Source of the DNA: Dryas octopetala
Lineage: Eukaryota > Streptophyta > Magnoliopsida > Rosales > Rosaceae
Reading direction: 5' to 3'
DNA: 64,000 nt
Assembly (NCBI GenBank): GCA_963921425.1
Contig: OY992838.1
Location: forward strand, 9,052,001-9,116,000
Positions 39,791 to 50,981 of the stretch are shown here, piece after piece; positions within the stretch are counted from its first letter, which is position 1; each line of letters begins with the position of its first letter. The notes beneath the pieces are model-generated. The model ran no database searches and had not been told where the DNA came from. It saw only the letters and a program-made list of their open reading frames with translations. The position numbers and the translations under genes were made by a program.

Positions 39791-41316
39791 CAATCTTATG
39801 CATAATTCATAACAATCTGTTCACATTGTCCCACTCCATTATTAAAAAGTGAAATTGCAGTCAATGGGTAAAATCTGTTTCTACTTGAATTGGATATTTG
39901 GAAGGTTTCATGTGAGATTCCATGGATTGATTCAACTTTCTGAATCACAAACTGCAAACTTTAGACCAATGGTGAATCTTTTTGGTTTTGAAGTTAACAC
40001 CATAAAAACAATAAATCATCATAGCAATCTGTCTTCAATGAGCCAAGGAAGGGAATTCACAGAGTTGACATGGCAACAGAAATTGAAAAAAATGCAAGAC
40101 AACTGACAATTCCTAAAAGCATTTCAATGGTTATAAACTTTTCCTGATTGACCAAAGCCCAATACCACATAAATGCTGAATAAAGCTCTCAAGGTGGAAA
40201 GCCCACTATCTCAAGGTGGAAAAGCCACTAATGGAGTTTAGAAATTGTTCTATGTAACTCATAATTGGGGTTGCATCTAAATCCAACTAAAACATGAAGC
40301 ATAAGGGGAAACTTAATCTACCCAATTATTGACAAGGTTGCTACCAGAATTAATCATTATATTGTAATATGATAGCAAAAGCTGTTTTGCTTTGTGGACA
40401 GAAAAGAAATATATGCAAGTTTTTAATGACTAAGGAGGCAAATCGATTAACTACATCAGATTCACCATTCATCAAAATTATGCAGCATACAAGGCTAAAT
40501 GATTTGAGTCCCTAACTGCCAAATGATCACTCACAAACATACCTTGAACACCCAAACCGTAAAGAATGTGATGGAGGATATCACTGCAAGGGAATTAAAA
40601 CTGTAGACTTCAAAGACTGAATGACCAGAGAAAGCCTAGGCAAAGCTTCACATCATATTTCTAAGTTAAAGAAGTGTGGAACAGGACAAACCCATTTGAA
40701 AGTTTTTAATCTTCAGTATATGGGTTAATAACTTTTATCTAACACTTTCACGGCTTCGTGTTATTGTTCCGCATTCAAGAAGTGATGATGCAAGCATTGA
40801 TATCAGCAGAGATTTCATACCCAGCAGAAGAAACTCAATTTTAAGTCTGCAATGTTTAGAGAATATATATATAGATATATATGAAATGGATCTGAGTGAT
40901 GGTACTGAGGCGGTAGCCATAGAAATCAGAGATTGAAAATATGCCCAAAAGTGATCGACCAAGCAAGTGCAGCACATTGTCTACCTTATTTGACTTTAAT
41001 TTTTTCATTTTTATAAAAAATACATATTCTCTTTTTCCCTTTCAATTGAGAATTTGAGATACATAATCAAGCAAAGGAACACCAAGTTATAAAATCCATG
41101 TTGAGGCTACATTATTCATCTTGGATTTGCCTATACATATGTATTCTATAACTTACCGGAACTGAAAATAGCGCATGTTCCTATGAATGCAAAGTGCGTC
41201 ATGAAGGAGGTCAGGTGCTGAGCTCCTACTAAACTATCAACGCAACCTTCAAGCCATACAAATCACACATATTGAATGAAATCTCCCACTTACGTACAGG
41301 GATTCTCAGCCTTATG

Positions 41317-42858
41317 CTACATGTCAAGAACTTGACAACTGACCAATTCACCTGACCCAAAATCCCTAGTGCCAATGACCTTCCACACAACTGCATCTGA
41401 TTCTGCCAGTGAGTCAGAAGGTTCATATAAGGAGCCAGCTAAGAGAGAAGTTGAGCTTGACGGCAATGAATCCAAATTATTGCACAGGTCAGCCCTCAGA
41501 ACTGCGATTTCATGATTAACATCTTTTGTTATGACATGAAGCTTACCATGAAAACCAGCAAGTAGATATGGAGATTCTGAACCAGAAAAATCATAAACAG
41601 GGACTTTTCCTATAACAACTTTCCAAGCATCTTCTCCTTGGTCATACACCTTGATCTTACCACTATCCAAAGAACTAGAAGGATCAAAAGCGTACAATTC
41701 ACCATCTACCACAACGCTCAGCTTTGTACCAGCCTGCCGAGCAGGCCAACCCTCTCCCATTCCAATTGGCATTTCAGCCCACGAATTTGTCTCAGGATCA
41801 TAAATTTCTCCCCCAACATCAACAAAAAAGGGCCATGAATACAAACTCTGGGATACACATAACCTTCCCATGTATGAAGTCAACCCAGTGGCAATAGGCT
41901 TCAGCATGTCAGTCAAAAAGGCAGTGGGCAATGCTTGAGCTCTTGAGAATGGCATACTTGGTACTTGGGACCATGTACCCATGGAGGGGTCAAAAACTTC
42001 GGCAGACTGAAGAGGGGTCAATCCACCTCGGCCCCGACTAACTCCTCCAACAACATAGAGCTTGTCATTCAGAATGCCTGTCTTACAATAGGCCCTACTT
42101 GTGGACATGGCTGTCACTTCACTCCACGCATTTTGAATTGGATCAAATCTCCAGACACATTTCATGGTTGAGGCTCTACAAAATCCACCTAAGACATAGA
42201 GGCATCCATCAACAGCTCCAATGGCACACCCACAAAATGGCATTTGATTAAATAAGTTCTTTCTCCCAAGCCAGCCTCTAATAGTATCAGCAATTTTGAT
42301 GCTTGGCCCCACCATATTCCACATCGAAAACCAAGACAAGCCTTTACTAGATTCTTCTTCATAAACTACATTGGGCATCCGAGGTAGCCTCTGCCACTTT
42401 CTTGACAGGGGGTCAAAAGCATGCCACAAAAGTTTATCCTCTTCAATTTTAGTCAACAAATACAGCCATTCTTCAGTTCTGCCAAGTTCTTTTCTCAATT
42501 TAAATAGCTCAGAGCTAATAACAGTTTCCTTCCACTTCCGTGACACCAGCCTGATATTGAAGTAGCAAATTCGAGGAAGTCTAGCAATAATTTGGATTGA
42601 CAACTCATCAGGAAGATTGGGAATTAGTCTTTTGCTCTCCTCGTAAGTACATGGTGACATCCGTTGCCTCTTGCAGGAATCATTCTGAGAGACCTCATGG
42701 TATTCGTTTGTCCCAGACCTGGGACCAGCCAAACTCAAAATTGTTCCCATTGAGAAACTGCAAAGATCAGTAAACTCATTAATCCCAGACTTGGGACTAC
42801 CCAAACTCAAAAAAGACACCATATTGGACTCTAGACCCAGTGCTGCAACAATATTCAT
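41317..42858 (-). CDS. F-box/kelch-repeat protein (At1g22040-like), 513 aa
   Basis: Single uninterrupted coding exon. Residues about 79-120 form an F-box (LIPNLPDELSIQIIARLPR, then RLVSRKWKE), which binds SKP1 in SCF E3 ubiquitin ligases. Kelch repeats follow from about residue 215, with GG doublets in CLYVLGGF and KLYVVGG and paired W residues in FDPIQNAWSEV and FDPSMGTWSQV; together they should form the substrate-binding propeller. A short N-terminal duplication (LSLGSPKSG / LSLAGPRSG) precedes the F-box. The length is slightly above the roughly 475 residues of Arabidopsis At1g22040. ATG 42858 is the first in frame. The substrate is unknown. Confidence 0.93.
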   Translation of the reverse strand: MNIVAALGLESNMVSFLSLGSPKSGINEFTDLCSFSMGTILSLAGPRSGTNEYHEVSQNDSCKRQRMSPCTYEESKRLIPNLPDELSIQIIARLPRICYFNIRLVSRKWKETVISSELFKLRKELGRTEEWLYLLTKIEEDKLLWHAFDPLSRKWQRLPRMPNVVYEEESSKGLSWFSMWNMVGPSIKIADTIRGWLGRKNLFNQMPFCGCAIGAVDGCLYVLGGFCRASTMKCVWRFDPIQNAWSEVTAMSTSRAYCKTGILNDKLYVVGGVSRGRGGLTPLQSAEVFDPSMGTWSQVPSMPFSRAQALPTAFLTDMLKPIATGLTSYMGRLCVSQSLYSWPFFVDVGGEIYDPETNSWAEMPIGMGEGWPARQAGTKLSVVVDGELYAFDPSSSLDSGKIKVYDQGEDAWKVVIGKVPVYDFSGSESPYLLAGFHGKLHVITKDVNHEIAVLRADLCNNLDSLPSSSTSLLAGSLYEPSDSLAESDAVVWKVIGTRDFGSGELVSCQVLDM

Positions 42859-43665
42859 TCTACTTTCAGTTCATCAATGCAAAATTTAAATGAACAGAAA
42901 GAGACAGAAAAATGTAATTCAAAAAGCCAGTTTGGCAGTTATCCAAACAGATGCAAGAAGAAACTTATGAGCATTTGGCTCCAAAGCTAATAAAAGGCAT
43001 CTCTCATGTTCTTGACTAATTTGGGCTAAGTTTATGCTGCCTTTTATGGCCTTTTCCATAGTACTATCCAAATACATCAATTCCCAACAGCAATGGCACC
43101 CCACTTCCCAAAGATTACATTCTCTCTCCCAAAATAAACAGGACACAACTTTACTTTCAACATCTGGGCAAATGACCACCAATATTTATAGCAAAAGCCA
43201 ACTTTGACAACCGACCTCCAAATTACTCTTTAAACCCATAAAAATTTAAGAGATTTCAACACTCGAAGAAAATTAAAAGGAAATAACATATAATCCACTG
43301 AAATACAGCGTATAAATACAACCGGAACAAAAAAAAGTAAAAAAACCCACAATTGAAATCGTATCAACGACAAACCAAATCGGAAACCAAGCAAAAAGAA
43401 CAATAAAAATTAAAACTTTAACCATAACCACCGAATTGCAAGAAAAATTCTGAACACAGATACATATATTCTAAGATTACACATTTCAGTAAACCTTTTC
43501 AATTTTCAACCAAAATTAATAAAAAATAAAAATAAAAAAAAGGAATTGGGTATGCATCAGTTTTTACCTGTTGAGAGAGGAGAGTGTGAAGCCCTCAAAT
43601 TTGGTAGGTAACAATCGAAGGCAATGCAGATGCTTCTTTCTCTTGAAGCTTGATCTGCTTTCATG
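42859..43665 (-). other. 5'UTR region with probable leader intron of the F-box/kelch gene
   Basis: On the minus strand a CAG|GTAAAA donor is at about 43567, just inside a CT/GA-rich leader, suggesting a 5'UTR intron of about 0.7 kb ending shortly before the ATG. The acceptor is not clear. A T(17)G(8) run stands at 43668-43692. Confidence 0.4.
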
Positions 43666-43692
43666 TCTTTTTTTTTTTTTTTTTGGGGGGGG

Positions 43693-44586
43693 TTATGGTA
43701 TGGAAATGGGGTGACTTTAAGGACAACTATTGGAGCTTATTGGATAACGACACATGGTGTCCTGTTATAAGCCACGTGTTGTTGAGGTTGATTTTTTATT
43801 TTCATATATATCTTTTGGTGGGGAACAAAGACTTGTACACCATATAGAGTCAAAATAATGCTCCATATTAACGACTGAATGATATTTTTTTTATTTTATT
43901 TTTCTATTTATATGAAAAGACATAAGTTTACTAAAGCTGGGATTATTTGAACCCAAACAGTACGCGACCCCTGACCGATACTAACGAGAATACAGGTTGG
44001 GATAATGGGTGGATTCATTTAAAAACATGTCATTTTCGTGTTAAATTGTTAATCAACAAAACCCATTACATTAGTGATCCATTTGCAATAAAGATATTAT
44101 ATTATATATATCTTTTTCATAAGATATTGATAGTGTAATTTACTGATTTTTACATGTTTTTAAAATATTCCCTATGTGTAATATTCAAACTATTAATTAA
44201 TCACATAAAATATATTTAATTAAAGTTTTCTTGTTGAAAAGAACGTAATTTTTTTCAACAATGAGTCGGGTGACATGATCTAACAAAATTAAATTTCTTA
44301 ACAGGTGAAACGGGTCGTGTGCGAGTAATATATCTTAATGGGTTGTATTCAAATTTAGCTAATTTTCACACGACACGAATGTGATATAGCACAAACATGA
44401 ACACGAACACGACATCACATGGACATAAACACGAGCACAAACATAAAAACAAAAAAAATTATTTGTCGGCAAGTCTATAAATATATTTTTTGTCTATACA
44501 CATCTTCCTTTTTGAAATAAATTAATAATATCTAAACCATGTTGAGTTAATGGAATAGCTTGTTAGCAGCCCCTATATTTGAATAG
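43693..44586. other. Intergenic; partial copy of the FAF-downstream repeat
   Basis: From about 44290 it matches 48300-48540 and 50310-50560: TTAGCTAATTTTCACAC, ACACGAACACGA repeats, TCGGCAAGTCTA and GCAGCCCCTATATTTG. It is the left part of the tandem unit described at 48276-51205. Confidence 0.55.
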
Positions 44587-44595
44587 TACTATATT

Positions 44596-44870
44596 GGGAT
44601 AATTTTAACAAAAGTATTATGATTATATCCCTTGTCATAGTTGAAGATGCCACTTTCAGTTTGTTCCAATTAAGAATCTCAAATTTTTTATTTGGCTCAA
44701 TTAAGGATTTTTGGTCAAAAATAACTATTTCGAGGGGCAAAAATGTCTTTTTAATTATATATAATTATAAAAAATAAAACTAATTATTAAAAATAATCAT
44801 AAAAAAATAGTTTGCAAAATAAAAGTAAAAGAAACTAAAAAATCCACAAAATAAAACTAATTAAATTTTA

Positions 44871-44908
<38 letters not shown>

Positions 44909-45385
44909 CTCTTCCTTCCCCCACCACCCCTTCCTCACCACCTAGCCTCGACCTTCCCTCTTCACCCACCCAGCCCCACCCTCTCATTTCTCCTCTCTCT
45001 ACCTCACTTTCTCTCTCATCTCTCTCTGCCCCCAGCTAGCTCCCCCCACACCCCTTCCATGTCCCTTCCCCCCACCCCCCACCCTTCCCCCATCCCCGTC
45101 GCACCTTCCCCAATCCAGCGTGCACGCCCGCCCCTCTCTCTTTCTCCCCTCAGCCCTTCCATGCCCCACCCTTCCCCTATCCTCTTCCCCCCAACACAGC
45201 ACCGCCCTTCCCCTACCCATCCTCGTCCCTCTCCTCTCTCTGTCTCACTTTCTCTCTCATCTCTCTATGTCTCCTCTATTTCTCTCAAAAAAGAAAGTTT
45301 TGGATCCTTGAAACAAAGTGAATGTCGCATCCTCAACTGCGACAATGAGTATAGTATAAGTCTTTTTGCTAAAATTATCTCTAAC
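44596..45385. mobile_element. Non-autonomous MULE (790 bp)
   Basis: Flanked by the perfect 9-bp duplication TACTATATT (44587-44595, 45386-45394). Diverged inverted ends begin GGGATAATTTTAACAAAAG and, at the right, GTTAGAGATAATTTTAGCAA. The core holds an A-run of about 29 bases (44877-44905), then C/T-rich sequence. The empty site is visible in the paralogous repeats near 48541 and 50562. Confidence 0.8.
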
Positions 45386-45456
45386 TACTATATTTATTTT
45401 TATTTGTTTCAATCATAGTCATATAGTAAAAATTTAATAGTTATATATAAATTTAA

Positions 45457-47002
45457 GGGAAAATGTTAGCAAAATGACTATAACTATACCCATATTTTCA
45501 GTTGAGGATCCCGTTTTCACTTTGTTTCAATCAAGGACTATTATTTTTCAAGTATTTCAATCAAGGATATTTCGTCAATTCTGTCAAAATTTCCATTAAA
45601 ATTGATCACGTGAGGGTCACGTGACCAATTTATAAGGGCAAAAAAGTCTTTTCTCATAAAAAAATAAAACTAAATAAATTTAAACAAATTTAAAAACAAA
45701 AAAAATTCCCTCCATCTCCCACCTTCGCCACCCCCTGCACCATGTAAACCCAACATTCCCCCCACCCCGCCCTTCCCTGCCCCGCCCCTCTCTTTTCTCT
45801 CATCTTTGCCTCTCTTGTCTTTCTTTTTCTCTCTGCCCCCCAGCCAGCTCCGTATCCCTGTCACAGTCACCCATCCCCGCCCCCTCTTCCCCCTATACCA
45901 TCGCCATCCCTCCCTCTCCCCCACCCTGGCCCGATCCAGCTCCACCACCCCAACCCAGCCCCGGCCTTGTTGCAAAACCCAATCACACCTAGCCCCAGCC
46001 TCTTCCAGATCAGAAAGAAAGAGATAAAGGAGAGAGAGATAGGCGGCATGGGGAGAGAATAGTCGTTGATGCCGCTGCCGGGGGAGTGAGGAGTCGTCGA
46101 TCGTTGGGTGAGGGGGTGCGACGAGAGTAGGGGAGGGGTGGGCGGGGATGGGTTTGACTGGATTGGGATTAAAGGCATCCGATAAACCATTCATCTGGGT
46201 TGTAAGGGGCCGTAGTCGTCACACAGAGGAGTTGGAAAAGTGGATTACAGAGAATAGATTTGAGGAAATGACCAAAGCAAGGGGGCTTCTGATTCGGGCG
46301 GGGTTGGGCTCCGCAAACACTAATACTATCACACCCTGCAATTGGGGGGTTCTTAACACATTGTGGATGGAATTCCACATTGGAAGGCATATGTGATGGG
46401 GTGCCTATGATCACATGGCCACTGTTTGCAGATCAATTTCTGAATGAGAAACTAGCTGCACATATTCTAAAAATTGCAGTGAGGGTTGGGGTGGAACATC
46501 CAATAAAGTGGGGAGAGGAGGAGAAGATTGGGGTGTTGGTGAAAAGGGAAAATGTGAAGGAGGCTATTGACAAATTGATGGATATTGGAGAAGAAAGCCA
46601 AGGGAGAAGATAAAGAGTCAGAGAGTTTGCAGAGATGGCAAAGACAGAGATGGCAAAGAGAGCAATACGAGAAGGAGGATCTTCTCATCAAAACATTGAA
46701 CTACTCATCCAAGACATGGTGCAGGGGGTGGTGAGGGTGGGAGATGGAGGGAATTTTTTTGTTTTTAAATTTGTTTAAATTTATTTAGTTTTATTTTTTT
46801 ATAATTATTTTTTATGAGAAAAGACTTTTTTGCTCTTATAAATTGGTCACGTGACCCTCACGTAATCAATTTTAACAGAATTAACGGAATATCCTTAATT
46901 GAAGCACTTGAAAAATAATAGTTCTTGATTGAAGCAAAGTGAAAACAGGATTCTCAACTGAAAATAGGGGTATAGTTATAATCATTTTGCTAACATTTTT
47001 CC
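45457..47002. mobile_element. Pack-MULE carrying a UGT fragment
   Basis: A 1546-bp element flanked by the perfect 9-bp duplication TAAATTTAA (45448-45456, 47003-47011). Inverted repeats of about 290 bp begin GGGAAAATGTTAGCAAAATG and GGAAAAATGTTAGCAAAATG. It contains a C-rich block (45720-45960) and a host-gene fragment. No transposase. Confidence 0.88.
46148..46710 (+). pseudogene. UDP-glycosyltransferase (UGT73-like) C-terminal fragment in Pack-MULE
   Basis: It encodes the second half of a family-1 glycosyltransferase: [15 protein letters not shown], then the PSPG box that binds the UDP-sugar ([19 protein letters not shown], and [15 protein letters not shown] are all present), then [21 protein letters not shown] frameshift close to 46300 separates KPFIWVV from the PSPG box. 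The N-terminal acceptor domain is absent. [18 protein letters not shown] motifs point to the UGT73 group. Further frame damage follows 46610. Best read as a captured, broken gene piece. Confidence 0.8.
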
Positions 47003-47011
47003 TAAATTTAA

Positions 47012-48177
47012 AAATGAATCCACACTGACACACATCCAAGTGTTATAAATTTATTTTATTTTTTGGCATAGGGATTTAGTAGTATTTGTAGTCCGTATAA
47101 TCATCTGCATGTTAAGGTAGTTGAACACGACCCCAATTCTCAGATTTTTTTTTTTTATCAAACTAGAGCTTCATTAAGATCATATATAAACAAGAGCTAA
47201 TTACAAATAAGTCAATAAAACTTTTCACAATTACAATTTAATCAATGTACTTTTTCATAATTTCATTTTAGTCACTATTGACAAAAAAAAAATGAATTAC
47301 AATAAATTAATAAACATACATTACTATTCATATTTAGATTTGTATTTGACTGTTATGCAGCAAAATGACTTAGGATTTAATTAGCTCCCGAGTTTTGGGC
47401 CTTACCCAAAACCTAAGACCTAAACCCTAAGCCATAAGCTCTGAAACCCTAATTTTAAACCCTAAACTCTAAACTATAAACCTCATTTATATATCATGCA
47501 CTCCATTTTTATAGCCTAAACTAAATTAAGATCAACGTCATAATTTTATACCCATAAGTAATAAAAAAAATGAATGAGCAAATTGGTATTTTCTAATGCA
47601 CCAAAATATATGACATCATCAAGCGGATTAAGTTTAGCGAATTAAAATGAGTTGGGCCATTAACTAAAATGCAATTTTTCAAAATATACCATTGATTAAT
47701 ATGAGATAGGAAATTTTGTATTGACCTATTTGCAATATTAAATTTTTTTTTTTTTTTACTTTTTTGTAATTTGCAATATAAACAACTGACAGGAAAACAA
47801 GCAAAGAAAAGGATCAGGAAATAAAAGTAAAGAAAAGATACACCCAGCCCTTGACCTACAAGAAATTAAAACTAAACAACCAGCCCCTAAGGGCCAGGAG
47901 AAATAGCAAAAAGGAAACAAAAAGAAAGCAAAGATTGTGGAACACTGCTAGGTAGAATTAACCCGGACCTAGAAAATGAAAGAATTTGATCCTGGTAGAA
48001 GTGAACCAATTGCCAAAAGAGACCACAAAGGAGGGCATGGGAGGCCATTACAAGAGAGAACCGAAACAAGGGAGGTTAGAGGACAGTTGGCCCAAGTCTC
48101 CATTCACAACCTTCTTTTGACAAGCCCGGCAGCACAATCAGTGACATTGTTGGCACACCGTCCAAATAAAAATGTTT
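47012..48177. other. Continuation of the tandem unit with LINE debris
   Basis: 47012-47050 continues the FAF-downstream repeat. The rest is AT-rich with T-runs at 47145 and 47742. A telomere-like CCCTAA-rich stretch (47400-47475) is irregular and unlikely to be telomeric. Confidence 0.45.
47742..48170 (-). mobile_element. LINE 3'-end remnant
   Basis: The T-run at the left is a reversed poly(A). On the minus strand, near 48165, the sequence reads RCANNVTDCAAGLVKRR, like the RNase H region found at the 3' end of plant non-LTR elements (CN..AD.LA type). Low coding quality. Confidence 0.35.
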
Positions 48178-48275
48178 TATGACCATCTCATGACCACATA
48201 TTTTTAAAAATCTTGATCTCCATATGTGATCAAGAAACCGAATTATAACCCAATATTCCAGGAATAGCCACTGCT
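48178..48275 (-). pseudogene. FAF gene fragment 1
   Basis: Matches about 51110-51205 of the intact FAF gene (shared ATGACCAC, AATCTTGATCTCC, GAATTATAACCCAAT, AGCCACTGCTTT) and stops at the same internal point as fragment 2. Confidence 0.75.
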
Positions 48276-49144
48276 TTTATGTTTTTATCTATTAGTTTAA
48301 CGAGTTGTGTTTTGATTTAGCTAATTTTCACACAACACGAATACGCAAGGACACAGACACAAACACGAATACAACATGACACGAACACGAAAAAACACAA
48401 TCTGATGGCAATTCTACAAATATATCTTCGTCTATACACACTTTCTAACAAAGAATATGTGCACCTTCCTTTTTGTAAAATAGTTAATCTAAATAATATA
48501 TAAAGCATAATGGGCTAAGGCAGCCCCGATATTTGGATTATACTATATTTACTTTTATTTGTTTCAATCATAGTCATGTAGGAAAATTTTAATGGTTATA
48601 AATTCAAATATGAATCCAGGTACACATCCAATAAGTGTTACAATTAAACTTATTTCCTCTTTTACTCACTTACTAATATATATTGTGTTTGGTAGATTGG
48701 CCTGGATCAATGAGCTATTAAATTCAATAAAAAAATAAAATAAAATCAATGTGCTATTACATACTCTTTAAAGAGTGGCCGCTTCTAAATAAACGTCTTG
48801 GCCATCTAGCTATCACTGGATGCATGACACAAAGAGTTACATTTCACAAAATTAAGATGGTATATATATGTATGTTCACCAGCTAGTACTATGGATATAT
48901 TAATATTTTTCAACACAGCTTTTTATAAAGTTTGTTTTATTTATTTTTGAAAGGAAAGCTATCATATTTTTACAGAGTACTTTTGCCATACATACCGTAC
49001 ATTTATATAAAGCATGCACGAAATTAAAGGAATTAAAAAAGAACCAAGACCCTAGCTAGCTACTATGCTCTAGCTAGCTAACTCTAAGACTTAAGACTCT
49101 CTATATATAACAAGCTAGCTAACACCTTCATTTGCAAAGCTTAC

Positions 49145-49375
49145 ATGACAGTACTCATTGGACGAAGAGGAGCTGAGCTGGGTGCGCAAAGTAAGTATGG
49201 GTGTGCTCATGGATATATATTTGGGGCATTGCAAAAGGAAGCCGATCGAGTACTCCACGTATATTCTTGATCATCCCATGACCACCTGCATTTTTGAAAA
49301 TCTTGATCTCCATATGCGATCAGGGAACCGATCGAATTTTAACCCAATCCAAGAGTAGCCACTGCTTTTATATAT
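49145..49375 (-). pseudogene. FAF gene fragment 2 (C-terminal end)
   Basis: Corresponds to 50995-51205 of the intact gene (ACGAAGAGGAGCTGA, GGTGCGCAAAGTAAGT, GGCATTGCAAAA, CATCCCATGACCACCTGC). Small indels break the reading frame. It lacks the whole FAF domain. Confidence 0.85.
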
Positions 49376-49438
49376 GATTTTATTTGTTAGCTTTATTAAC
49401 GAGTTGTGGTTTGGATTTAGCTAATTTTTACACAATAC

Positions 49439-50302
49439 CAGCTGGGGCCGGTCCTAACTTTTGGAAGCCTCAGGAGTAAAATCTAAATTAGGCCCGTAAT
49501 AAAATCTTTTGCAAAATAATTTACAATTAAAAAGAAATTAATTAGGAAATTTTTTGTTGAATGTCAAGAAAATAATTGAAAAAAAAAAATTATAGAAATA
49601 TAAGAGAAAAATTAAAAGGAAAAAACACATACTCAAACATTAACTACTTTCTTACCCCAATGAGACATCTCTAATTTCTTTCAGATTGAAAGAGCCTGTG
49701 GAGAACAAAAAAAAAAAAACCTGTTTTTCACAAGACTATATGGAGAGGTAGAGATCCATTTTTGCCAATTCAAAGCAAACATGCTCTTTGAATCAAACTT
49801 TTCAGAAAGAAGGCATGTATTTTTAATAAAAAAGATAAAGAAAAAAGAGAAGAGGTGTAAATCCAAGGGAAAAAATGATCCACTGTCATGCATATGAGGA
49901 TTTTGGCTTGCTTCTCTTGTGATTCACGTGAGAAGCCAAGAAAAAAATGAAGCAAGTTGGCCAAACACAAGTTAAGGAAATAAAAAGAAATAAAAAAGAG
50001 GTTTTTAGCTAATAATCAAGGAAAAATAGGTTATATAACTCAAACTTTATATCTTAGAAGGGCTTTTTTTTTTTTTTTTTTGGTACAAAGGGGGCCTAAG
50101 CCCAAAAAAAGAAATTAGATAACTACAGCTCTGTCACAATAAGTAGCAGAGCCTAGTTGCAGCGAAGATATTATATATAGACCCAACAACTATTTTTTAA
50201 TATATATATATTAATATATACATAATATAAAAATTTGTGGGTCCCTCTTGAAGGTGGGCCCTAGGCGGTCACACTCTGTGCCCCCCTTCAGGGCCAGCAC
50301 TG
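49439..50302. mobile_element. hAT-like element inside the tandem unit
   Basis: The termini CAGCTGGGGCCGGTCC and GGGCCAGCACTG are imperfect inverted repeats of the CAGNGNTGGCC kind common in plant hAT elements. It interrupts TTTACACAATAC / ATACCAGCATGACA, continuous in the other units. The flanking 8-bp duplication is not intact (only ATAC shared). A T(18) run at 50067-50085 may be a nested insertion. Confidence 0.6.
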
Positions 50303-50981
50303 ATACCAGCATGACATGATACGGACACGAACACACAAACACGAACACGAACACAAACACAAACAAGAAAAAACACAATCCGTTGGCAAGTCGATCTACA
50401 AATATATTTTCGTTTATACGCACTTTTTGACCAAAAAAATGTGCACCTTCCTTTTTGTAAAATATTTAATTAATCTAAATAATATATAAAGCATATATGT
50501 TGGGCTAAGGGTATAATGGGAAAGCTAGTCAGCAAGCCCCATATTTGGATTATACTATATTTACTTTTACTTTTTCAATCATAGTCATGCAGTAAAAATT
50601 TAATGGTTATAAATTCAAATATGAATTCACAATTAAGTGTTACAAATTTATATCATTTTTTACTCGATCACTTACCAATATTGTGTTTGGTAGATTACTT
50701 AGCCCGGTTCAACTTCGGCAAATGAGCACTCAATCAATGAGCTATTACGCATTCTTTAAAGGGTAACCGCTATTACGCACTCAATCAAAAGCTTATTTTA
50801 TTTGTTTAATTTGGAAGGAAACCTAGCTTATTTTTTCCATACATATATAGGTACGAACACTTAAAGCATGCACGAAAATAAAGGAAAAAAGAAAAAGAAA
50901 AAGAAGCAAGAGCCTAGCTAGCCAGCTAGCTAGCTACTCTAGCTAACTCTAAAATTTAAGACTTTATATAGAACAAGCTAG

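Larger units (their letters stand above)
36607..41316. other. Intergenic between MUB promoter and F-box/kelch 3' end
   Basis: Contains the MUB leader (to about 36990), a 63-bp tandem repeat, a Cys-rich remnant (39477-39695) and AT-rich sequence. A CT-rich stretch (38310-38365) followed by an ATG and a strong donor (GATAG|GTAAGT, 38395-38404) resembles a lone first exon, but no downstream exon was found. Confidence 0.5.

Noticed and set aside
45059..46194. Pro-rich (+) and Gly-rich (-) open frames in the two adjacent MULEs
   Set aside because: They are readings of C-rich element cores, not genes.
47400..47475. CCCTAA-rich stretch resembling telomeric repeats
   Set aside because: Units are irregular (CCCTAAGC, CCCTAATT, CCCTAAAC), far from a true CCCTAAA array.
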